Source: Beroe forskalii
Taxonomy: Eukaryota; Ctenophora; Nuda; Beroida; Beroidae
NCBI GenBank assembly: GCA_011033025.1
Contig: WFMF01000175.1
Coordinates: 186,001-250,000, forward strand
Length of the DNA: 64,000 nt
Direction: 5' to 3'
Shown: one piece after another, positions 11,401-23,400 of the stretch
Layout of the letters: each line of letters starts with the position of its first letter
Numbering within the stretch: the stretch's first letter is position 1
Program-made: the position numbers and the translations under genes
Notes under the pieces: model-generated
The model's input: only the letters and a program-made list of their open reading frames with translations
Database searches by the model: none
What the model was told of the DNA's origin: nothing

Positions 11401-14400
11401 AAAGTTCCCGAATATACCTTCGCATCCCTCGATAATGGGGCTTGGAACCCTCTGGAAAGCAGAGTCAACAACATCCCCATTACTTCGAATAGTCTTCACG
11501 TTACACACATAGGTACCGTCATCGCATGTTGCTTGGTGTTCGAATGTGAAAACCTGGATGTAAACAGTCAATGATGAATTAATCTAAATTATTGGATGCT
11601 TGAAGGAAGCTGAAATGAAAGTTTGTCCGATTGAGATGAAAATTTCCAGGCTATATTCGTGCAAGACATAGAATTATAATCTTGAATATCATAAATTACT
11701 GTGATTAACTGATTAAGTTTGATTAAAGAATTAATCAAAGAAAAACCTTTTCCTTACGAGAGGTTGATTGAGGGGAAAGTGTTTCGTTGACCCCTTTAGT
11801 GGCATCATAGTGCTCGATTGTTATGCTGACTTCTTTTTCTGGAAATCCTGCCAAAGGAGGCCTATCAAACTCCTATATGCTTTCATTTTTAATTAATAAG
11901 ACTTTAATAAGTGAAATGTTTCGTGATAAGAAACAACACTTTATGGTGGCACTGACCTCTAACTGCACACTCGATAGTTACAAAGCCTCCTTTCTCAACA
12001 CTACTGTTTGGGGAAAGGGTCAAAACCGGTTTTTCAAGGAACTCCTTCTCTGAAAAACAAAGAAAAAGGCATATTTCGAATTGAAAGGGACAATATCGAA
12101 AACTGGCTGATATTATCGCTATATTGGGGTCAGTGGGCTTTCTTTCTTGAGAAAACGACTAAGAATCGATCAAAGGACGTACAGCAAATGATCAAAGTAA
12201 TATCAGGATAAGCAGCAGAAACAAATTACAGTACAGATTAAGTGCTGTGGTTTGATCTGCCCATATCTCAGGGTTTGAGTCTAAGGTATAGAATAATCGA
12301 GATAGGTACCTGCTACAGTAATGTCAGGTGAAGTATCATTGACATCACCAGCAATGCAAGTGAAAGTTCCTGAGTAATCAACAGATGGCTTTTCTAGCAC
12401 CAATGTCGATATAAGAGAGAAGTTGTCAAGTTTTGTAATGGTGTAGTTTGCACTGAGGTCAATGTTTGTATTGCTGTGTGTCCATGAAACTAGGCCTTGT
12501 TCCACTAATGGCTTTCCAACTACTGAACAGTTGAGTTCCAAAGTATCGTCCGTTAGAATGTTTGTTGAACTTTCTGTTACGGATACTTCTGTAGGTCTCA
12601 CTGTGGAAAATGTTTTTCAATACTCCTAAGTCTCATTAATATTCTAATATTGATTTTTATTGAATTTTCAATGAAAATTTTGGCAGTACAATTCAAGATA
12701 GTTCATGGAATCTATCAGGCTTTATTCTTTTATTTGCATTCTTAACCTAGAGTCGATGTAAAATATAAAATGATAAAATGCCGATATAACACAAACAGAT
12801 CTTGCCTGTTATCAGTTCCACTTTTACTTCAGCTTCTTTATTAGATGATCTGACAAGGTTGTACCCCTTGCAAATGTAATCTCCATCTGAATCATACTCT
12901 GCAGTAAAGGAGTGTTCACATGTCACTTCATGTTCTCCTGAGCAAGACAAAGAAGATGCGGTGGTATTTGCCCTCGTCCATGTCTTCACTCCTGGAAAAA
13001 GGCCAATAATTATAAAAATTCAACATATTATGTTGTAAATTTCAATGAGTATCCTGGATAGGGCCAATCACTTTACTTATGAATGTCAAAAGATGTTGTT
13101 TATTTCAATGAGCATGATACTAACAAGAATTGCGCCTGCACCGACACAATTATTGTTGTTCCCGTAGGCCATATGCAGGCGCTTAATTTCCCTCCCCCGC
13201 GGTGCTTGAAGTAACCTTAGCATCATAATAAGATAATACAAAACGCAGTCGTTATAAAGTAATGAGAGTATAAGTATTGTTCCGACGCACGTGCTGCGCG
13301 CGACCACCGAGAACACGAATTGGCACGTGCCATTTCTTCCAAAATTCTTGCGCGCGCGTTCGTTGTTGTACTTAGTTCGTTGTAGATTTCGCGCCATTTT
13401 GTTGAATTAGTTTACGTTTCGCATCAAATTGTGTCACTGTTTATTCACGCGATGTATTTTCTTGAATGTTTATACTAAGTTGATATCACTTTTCATCTGA
13501 TTTTCAAATTTCGTGCTGTTGTTTTCTGTTTTAATGCTGTCTCTTGTTCCAAAAAGCAATATTCGTCTTTCACAGCGAATAGTATTTCTCAAACTTAGTC
13601 GAATCCAGCAGAAAGTCTAATAGTTATGCAGTTTGATACTAAACCTAGTACAAAACCGAAGCCTTTTCCTCCAATCCACCGCCCAACTCACACCTAAGAT
13701 TTCAACTCTTTAAGACAAGAATTCTTCAACAGCCTAATTAAATTTAGAACTTATCATAAATTAGGAGTTCGAGCATGCGGCACGGATGGGCCAGATCAAC
13801 CTATAAGATTTATACTTTTGACAACCGACAGCTCCATGAATTAAGAAATTCGTTATTTTGAAGATTTATGTGATATGGGGACGGAGGGACGGACGGAGGG
13901 ACATTTTCGCGACTGATATTATAAAGGAGCAATCCGGGCACTTTCCAGAAATTACAGTAGTTGTATTGCAAAACTGGACCTGATATACACATATTCTATT
14001 TCTCACCCTCCCAGACCACGATCTCTGCCAACCCTCTCATTTGCCTTTTTGTATACACAAAAAGGCCAATGGGGAGGGAAAAAATATGTACAACTTATTT
14101 GTCCAAAAAAAACTTTCGTTGTCAGTAGAAGATAACATTTATTAAGTATTCCGGATTGCCACTTGCCACTCACCATGATTGGGCAGTATAAGATCCACTT
14201 GGTAGGGTGGAAGACCTCCATTTACTGTACAGGTTATAGTTTGTTCTGCTTTGTACGTCATGTTACTATCGACGGCTGCAATCGAAATATTGTTTAGAAG
14301 TTTGAAGAATACATCCTATAAATTGAATACATCCTATAAATCTATCTTTCCATCAGTTCTACTTAACTTTACACTTCACAAAATTACTATCTGAGTACCT

Positions 14401-17400
14401 GGTAAGATCGAGGCTGTAACATTTTTGAAAATTTCCACAGTAAATGAATTAGTTGCAGTTTTCTCTTCATTTTCAGCAGCTACGTTTTTAGCAGTAATAG
14501 TGTAAGTTCCATCATGTGAGTAATCAGCTTCATCTTCACTTATAGAACAGGTCATTTCATTGGTCCCTGTACACTGGTTACTGTTACTTGATCGTGTCCA
14601 GGACAATATAACATTCCCATCAGGATTGGTAACTGTTACAGAGAAGGGGGGTCGACCACCATTCAGTGAAAAATTAACTGTGAAATTGGAACCAAAATCC
14701 ACGTCTATACTTTTGGGCTGTGGAATCTCTACATCCTTCACTGAAATATAATAAATCAAATATATTTGTTTTCAATCGATAACAAGGGGTTGATCAATTT
14801 CGACATCCTTCATTGAAAGTTCTATAAATCAAATAAAAATGATTGTCAATAATTATTTTCAAAAATCATCACGATGATATATCTAACTTGATAATAAATG
14901 AATTTATTTTGCTTTATTGGCATTTGATATAATCATACCTGGCAAAAAATCATGGGTTTTCAATTGGAGCTACGATACAAACACGGATTACAGACATATG
15001 GATTCATCTGGTAGGACTGAAATTAACGACGTTGTAATTGAACAATTTCATCAAATGATGGGTGGAAAGAACAGCAAAATCAGGATTTCACAAGATCAAT
15101 TTAACACAGTGATGATTATAGCAGGAATATTCCAGTGAAATTTTGCTTACCAATGGTAAGGAGCATGTCTTTCGTACCATTCTTTTCGATGCTTCCCAAG
15201 GCTAAATTCTTGGCTGAACACTCATAACTACCACCATTTCCATAATCAACCTCAGGAACTTCATAATCATACCCCAAAGAATATCCCGCTTTGGTAACGG
15301 ATTTATCAGCTGGTGTAACAGTCCCATTATCGTAAGTCATAACAGGACTCCCATCTAAATCTAGCTGCAGATAAAACGGTGCCTTGCTCCCCTCGGCAGC
15401 ACATGAAATGGTGATGTTGTCTCCAACAGCAACCTCATGATCAGAAGTCTGGTTGCCATTGGTTAGAGTAACGAACACATCTCGTGTTATTAGGATGTCC
15501 ACAGAGGTGGAAGATGATAGTTCGGTGGTGTTGTCAGAAGGAAGGAAGTTGTATCCTGTGCAGGCAAAGGTTCCTGAGGGGGTTTAGTTGGAAGTGGAGG
15601 GGGTGCTAGGACCAGGCTGGTGATGGAAGTCAACAGAGAGGTAATGAATAGGAGGCTCGGTGATCATATTCAAAGGAAAATGTTCGATTTATTCGTTTAC
15701 AAAGAGTTTAGATTCGATAGTGAATCATACTTATAAATCAAATGACCTTAGTTTATAATTCAGATTCAGTACTACACACCAGTGTTATCGTAGGCAGTGG
15801 AAGACAAGGGCAAGCTACACGACACTTCATGTTCTCCAACACAAGTGAGGGTACTGACAGTGCTGAGAAGATAGTCCTGGTTAACAATAGCTGATATTTT
15901 CAGGCGATCTTCCAAAGTGCCATGACGGCATGACTGACTAGAATAAACAGCTATTTTTTGATGTTTGAGTATTTCATTGCATCCAAATGTTGCATATTTC
16001 ATGCTTTTATAGACATTGGATAGCATGATTACGGAATGAATCCTTAAAACTTTTAGAGATAGTTCTCATCCGAAGTCTGAATATGAACCTGTTATCAGAT
16101 GTCCAAGTGAGCGTTGTTCCGGAAGGAGTGTCCAACTCAACTCTGTGTGGGGCAAGACCCCCTTCCACTGTGCACTTCAGATCAAGGTCATCGGAACCCC
16201 AATCCAGCTCCGTGTAGCTGGGGATTTAATAAAAGAGGAATCAAATTCAAATGCTTAAACTAGGATAGATTATTATGGAGGAGATAACACTGATTAAAAG
16301 TCAGGATAATGGGCTCGTTTACACCATTTGGTACAAATGCCATTGAAATTATGTTTAATATTTTTTCATTGCGTAAGTGAATATCTAATTTCTCGAGCCA
16401 ATAAACCTTGATGGATCCAGTGTCACCAAAACCTCTTGAGCAATTTGAACTTCTTGGCTCGAATAATCAAACGTTTCAATGTTTCCTGTTGCATTGTTTT
16501 TACTCGTGCAAGTGTAATTTCCTTCATCAGTATAGCTTGCGACGAAAACTTAGTTTAAATCAATTCACGAAAGATAGGATTCGCCATTTTCGTTCATATC
16601 TATGCTGTGAGAAGTATCAGAGTAAGTTTTCGTACATGAAAAGGCCACATAAAATGAATAAAATGATAAAACTACGAACTTGTGGAGGTTGAGACATCAA
16701 AAGTACAATTAAACTTGTAGAATTCAACTTCAGTGCAGTTGCTTCCCAGATCATCCCACACAACCAAATCCTGGCCATCTTTCGAAAGTTTTATCATGGT
16801 TGGTGGTCTGTAACCCTCGGCAGTGCATGAAATATCAAGAGGATTTCCTTTTTTCACGGAGGATGGAGCCGAAATTGCGCTCTCAACAGGTTTAACTGAA
16901 ATAAGGAAGAAATTGCAATTTCAGTGAAGTTAACTTTCTCAATAAGCTTAGTAATGCCAATGAAATATTAGAATATGCTTGAGCAAAAATGGACGGTTTT
17001 CTGAAACCAATTGATCAATTTAGATTAACTTTCTCTCACAGCCTATGAAAAGATGATAGTACAAACCAACGGCGATGTCAATGGACTGCTTGTTCGTGAC
17101 TTCTTTCCCTTGAGATGCAACGTTTTTAGAAGTACAGGTAAAAACCCCGTTATCACTGTATCCAGCTGATGTCACATCATCATAGATCACTGTCAAAGTC
17201 TGAGCATTCTCGTCAACAACCACATCACTCGGTGTAACATTCTGGTTTTGTCGTAAAGGACAAGCTGTGTTGAAGTAGAGTCATCCAAAGCTGTGTGAGT
17301 AAGCTCCAAATAAGTCGGAATTTGACCCCCACTTGCAATACACGTGATAGTGAACTCAGTTCCGAACTGAACTTCATCAGCGCTTGCAGTTAGTTTCACT

Positions 17401-20400
17401 TCCACCCCCTTCACTACATTGACATCAATAGTGACATTAGCTGAGAGCTCTGTGCCAGGATCTTCAGGGATGAGGTTGTATCCAGTACACGTAAACTGAC
17501 CTGGAAATATGGAGCAGAATTTTCACTCATGGACAAATAAATCGATAATTATTAATAAGAGATCCTTCTTTGAGTGCTTTGTCTGCCACTTTCATACGCT
17601 AGGTTATGTTATCAAACCAAATTCTTCAGGTAAGAATACTGCATGGTGACAACTTGACAATACCAAATAAACAAAACCGATAGATATCATTATCACCCTC
17701 CCGTGATTATAAGTGTAATCGAATACTAAAACATGGTGAAAATTTTCTTGACAATGCGAAGCCCAAATATAAAAACCAAATCTAGGCGGTACGAAAAATG
17801 AGTGCAGAAAAACTTGAAAATAAATTTTGATAAAGGAGCACTTGCAAATCTATAAAGGCGTTCAATCCGGACGAGGGTCAGAATTGAGTGGAAGAAAACT
17901 GTTGTATTGCTAGCCCCTGGCTGAATCCTGAAGAAAAGAGCTAGAATCCTGATGTAGGCAGCGTAAATACCGAAATCCACTAATCAATCATATGGATCGT
18001 GTTATATCGAAAATTGTCAAATAATCGTTCAATATAACCGAGTCATTCACATTTTGAAATTTCACATCAAAAGCGAAAAGTCTGACCACTGTCATCATAG
18101 GAGTTAGAATCTGTCGTGTAAGTGCAGATGAGAACATTCTCTCCAGAACAAGTTAGAGAACCTGTGTTGCTTCAAGAAAATGATGTTAGGGTTTGAAAAC
18201 TTTTTGGATGGTATCAGAGCCTTTATTAATCATAGATAAATCATGAATTCACTAATCCACATGACATATCAATGTTTTGGTGTCACATGTACGACTTACC
18301 CAGAATCCCTGGTCCAAGTCAGATCACTACCAGTCTTTGGTCTAGACAGCACCACCTTGTGAGGTGCTACTCCACCCTCAACGATACATGTGAGAGTAAG
18401 GGAACTTCCGAATGCCACCTCGTTGACAGAACTGAAGATAATTATGAGGCATTGAGTGTCGAACTGTGTAGCAAATACATGATCAAATTATTATGCTTAA
18501 ATCACATGACCGGGGAATGATCACGAACAATGAATATACCAAGAAATCATTACAATTATTCACGACAAGTTGAATAAAAAACCTAGACTGAGGGGACGAA
18601 ACTGCCACCCTTTGAGACACTTCCACCAGTGTATATGTCACATCTTGATGCTCGATATTATTCTCCACTCTGTTTCTTGCTAAGCAACTATAGTTTCCAG
18701 TAGCCGTAAAATCTGATAGATAAATAATATTTTAATTGCTTGATTTGAAGTTTCATGTGTCAGTCATCATTGTTTAGAAAAAGGTTGTTTTAGAAGCCAA
18801 CGTGGTCGGACTCACCAATAGATGTAAGTGTTTCAGTGCACTCAAGAGTAAAATCATCTTTATCAGTGCAAAAGCCAGCGTCTGAGTTTGACTTCAGAAC
18901 GACATCATCCTGTTTCAATTCCACGAGATGAGGCTTTCGACCTGAAATGTTGAATGATATTCCAAACAGCAAGGAGACCATGAAATGAAACCTGCGCTAA
19001 AACGATTTCATCATCAGAGGAGTACATATACTAGATGTAACAAAAACTCAAATCCACAAAATCCCCAAGCACTCAAAAATGAGGAAACAGAGACAAAGAA
19101 ACAAACCTCCAACAGCTTCACAGCTGAGTGTTACACTCTCATTTATCTTGGGATGCGTCTTATCAACGTTCATTGAAACCACTACATCTGATATCACAGC
19201 CAAACTCTTGACATCACTATCACTTACAGCTGAACCATTTCTCATGTTTTCTCCAGTGCAGTTATATTCTGATGAATCTGACAGCTTCAAGAGATTGATT
19301 GTTTTCGAATAGGATATCGAATAAGGACCTGTGGTAATTTCAGGATCACTTCCACTTGGTGCACTGTAGTTTTTGTAGGTTTCTCCCTTTCTTTCAAATA
19401 TTAACTTGGTGGGTGCTGGGTTTCCTTTGATTGTACATGTGAAGGTCATGTTGGTTCCAAGGTCTGGTTCAGCTGTGGGTGGGGTGAGGACCAGGGTTGC
19501 AATGGTGTCACTCTCTGAATGCAGTGGTCGTTAGTTACATTGATTTGTTAATTGTTGCCCTTAAAGTTATATTTAAATCGACAAAAGTTAAACCTACATG
19601 CAATTTTACATTTTGACTTTTGTATGGAAGGAGATGAGTTGTTTGATAAAATTTAATTCAAAAGTTCAAGTAATCCTACCTATGAGCAATGTTTGGTTAT
19701 CCGAAGAGGTCTTATTAATTCCATCAATAACATTTTGTCCATCGCACTTGTAAATCCCATTATCACTTAGATCAACTGGATCGAACTTTTTCACGCAAAT
19801 TTTAGTCATATTTCCTGAACATTCCATGGGAATGGTTGTGTTGCTACCATCTTGAGCAGTTTTGGTTAGGATTGGAGTTCCAGGTATTGGAGATCCCTCC
19901 ACTCTACAAGTTAGAGTGACAGTCTCACCCACTTCAGCAGGGTTCTTATCAAATGTCAGGGCTGTTGTGCTCGCTTTAACTGTGGAAGTTGATATAATAT
20001 TCAAGGAATTGTATTGTAATTTGTACCATCATGTCATTTGAATCTGTGGCGTAAAAAAGAAAACCATGGAAAAGTCAAACCATTACATCAACACAAAAAC
20101 TCAATATACATACTAAATCCATGTAACCATTGAGATTATGATTTTTTTTTAAATTAATCATCAAAAACAACCAACATCCATCATACCATAGTCTAAATCT
20201 AATGAGCCCTCAGCAGTGCTCCCCATCTCAGTACCATTTGTTTCATACCACTTAGTTGTAGCGGTACACATGTAAGTACCAGCTTCATCAGCAGAAAATG
20301 TTTCCACTTTTATCACAAATTCCGATGAGGAATTCGGATTTTGGGAACAAGTTGTATCACCAGATGTGGTCCCTGCTAGACAGTCTAAGATAAGGGAGTC

Positions 20401-23400
20401 TTTTGATACAGTAACAGATGTAACAGGGTATCCAGTAACAGTGCATGTAAATTCAGCCGTTGTTCCATCGTATATACTTGTTGCTGAGGAAGCTACCATT
20501 ACACTTGGATCAGCTGAAAGAGATTTGAATGAGTAGATTCAAAGAATTGTAATCTTTGCAGTAATCCACAATCCAAAAAGTCAAAATGAAATAGCACTAA
20601 CAAAAATACAAGCAATATCAAAATGCATAATCAAATATCTAAAAATCAAAGGAGTCATACTTGCAATCACAACATTTGTTGTCTTTTGTTTCATGAATTT
20701 AGCAACCCCATTATTCCTCATGATGCACTGGTATACCCCACTTTCTGTTGAACTGGGTGGTGATTGGAAGGTATATGCTGATGTAGCCACAGATTGACCA
20801 TTCCTATAGACTTCCCGAACAAAACTAGTGGACAAACTGTCTGATCCATCACAATCAATTTGAAATGGAGTATCAGAACTGGTTCCATCGGTGTTTGAGT
20901 GCCACATGTAATCCGGAGAGACAGAAGTGAATGAAAATGTTGAAAAATCTTCGACAGCAGCTGAGAATGAATGTACTGATCAGTATAATATAGCAAATAT
21001 CTTAATACCTAAAGTAAGTTCAAGTGTTATTCACCAACTCGTCATAATGGTGATAATGACCGGAAATTTGAATGAACAATATTTTTAATTATGAAAAATA
21101 ATGAGTTCTTACCATTAACATTGAAACTGATCTGCTTTGCTGATGGTTTGCCGCAATTCTTAACTCCACAAAGGTACGTGGAAACTCCTGTGGTTGCTGT
21201 AGTAACGGTGTGTTCTCTGGTAGTTGCAATAACATTCCCATTTTCAGTCCACTCATATTGCACAACATTACTCCCAGTACTAGTCCTACAAGCAGCACCA
21301 CACATCAGGAGCACTTTATCACCCACATTTGGTTCTGATTTCAACTTCCCTTTGTCAACAGCTTCAACAATGTATCCAGTAACAACAGATGTTGCTGTCA
21401 TTTGAAAAGTTAACTCGCTAACTGTGGAGATGATCTTAATTAGGAAAATCATTGATAAAGACTGAAAGATCAATAGAAAATGATTCGAAAAAAAATCAAG
21501 TTTCAAATTAATCCGAATCAAGCCAAGAATCCTTCTCATCTGAGATTACCAATTTACCATTATTTAAATGGAGAAAATGTAAGGTCAAAGGTAGTAAACG
21601 TGTAATGTTTATGTAAAAAAGTAAGAAAAAGCTATACCAACCTGAGCTGGAGACAGTCAATGCAGTGGATCCCAGGGTAACTGAATCTCCTTCTGACACT
21701 GCTTTACAGTAGTAGGTACCAGCATCACTAGACTTTACGTTGTAAATTACCAGATCATATCGATCTATTGGGATCGAATACTCAGTACCAGCTAATTCCA
21801 CTTTCAGTGATCCACTTGATGTGCCATAGTAAGTCCACATATTTTGGTGTCCTGCTTCCACAGTATCAGTTTCTGAATCCTTATACCAACTAATATTATA
21901 AAATTTCCCGTTGTTCAATTCAGAATCTATGTCAGGAGAGTTCCCGTTGCATTTTAAAGATAACATCACTGCATCAGGGTCAACATTGTCAACTGATCTG
22001 GATACATCGTAATTTGCTCCAGAGAAGGTAATATCATCTGTATGGAACAAAATTGATTCAGTAATTTGGAAACTTCTGTTTCAAGAAAAAAATCTGTCAC
22101 CCAAGATGGGATGGTTCTGTGGATAAGTGAAGAAGTAAGCTAATAATTGAGTAAGCTACTAATTAGGTAAGCTATTAACTGGTTAAGCTACTAATTGGGT
22201 AAGCTACTACTATTTGGTACCTGGAATAGAGTATTGAACGGTAGCAACATCACTGAGAATCACTTCATCCTCGTTAGAAGTTGCTTTACACTGAAACATC
22301 CTCCTGTCACTGTCATCGTCCACGTCACCTGGTGGTGGAATGTGCCAAAAGTGGAGGAAAATAATATGAAAATTCGGAAATTGAGCAAATTTATAGATAA
22401 GAGTTTAGTCGAATCAGGGTTCCTGGTTTGAAACTTCCAGACTTTAGACTTATTCAAAGAATAAGAAATAAAGTTAAATGTTGTTATTTTATTGTATTCT
22501 GAATCATAGGTCGGGCTATAGTACTCGATTCTGTGCCTAGCCGGGCGAACTCAGAATTAAGGGGAGAAACTGAGGGGTTCCGTACAATTGCGACCAATTA
22601 TTGCGATATAATGATATAAGTGAAAATAATAAAATAGCCAATATTAAAGGTTGCAATGTGAAAATAGCATGTTCATCTGCATTGACTACTAGAGTATTGC
22701 CCTCTTCCCCACATACACATCAGCATCTTTAGGAGGCATTGAGAAACCAGTATCTAGCTTATACCAGGTGTAGGAGATGTTTGCCCTCCCAGATGCCACA
22801 CAGTTCAGTGTGACGGAGCCGTTCAGAGAAACGGAGTGGGAGATGGGCTGCGATGTGAACTTGAATATGTCGGGACCTGAATATGATTGTGTTTAAGCGT
22901 TCAGTATTAGAATATTTCAAATGATTTGGCAATCTAGTTAATAGATTTAATAAATGTCAAAATATTTCTGAAAAGAGTGATAACTGAGAGAATTTTAAAA
23001 TGTAATGTTGGACTATTGTCATTGCCTTTTCAATCCCTGCTTCATGACATACAAAACTACCTATATCTGTAAAAATCGAAATTTATCGACAAATGACAAT
23101 GTGTCTTGGGGTCCTTTCCGATACAGATTTAAGTCAAAAACGGACTTAAGTCAAAATTGTAGTGTAAATTTAACTTAAGTCGTTTTTTTCTACATACGTT
23201 TGTTGCGGAAAGGGCCCCTGATTTCGCATTTAATATGAGTTATGACTCACCCCCTGAGACACTCCATACTAGATGAAGAAGGGCAATGGCAAATAACCTG
23301 GAAGATATACGGAGATGAATGTTTAAATAATAATGTGAAATTTATCTCATGCCCCCCCCTAGCTGAAAAATTAGCTCATATTTGGCACAATATTTAAAAA

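Noticed and set aside
21091..21405. Plus-strand open frame of 104 codons
   Set aside because: Antisense to the Ig3 exon of IgR-A, where splice sites, phase and cysteines are clear. The same applies to 14560-14751, 19079-19312, 42677-42937, 46978-47283 and 47770-48009.
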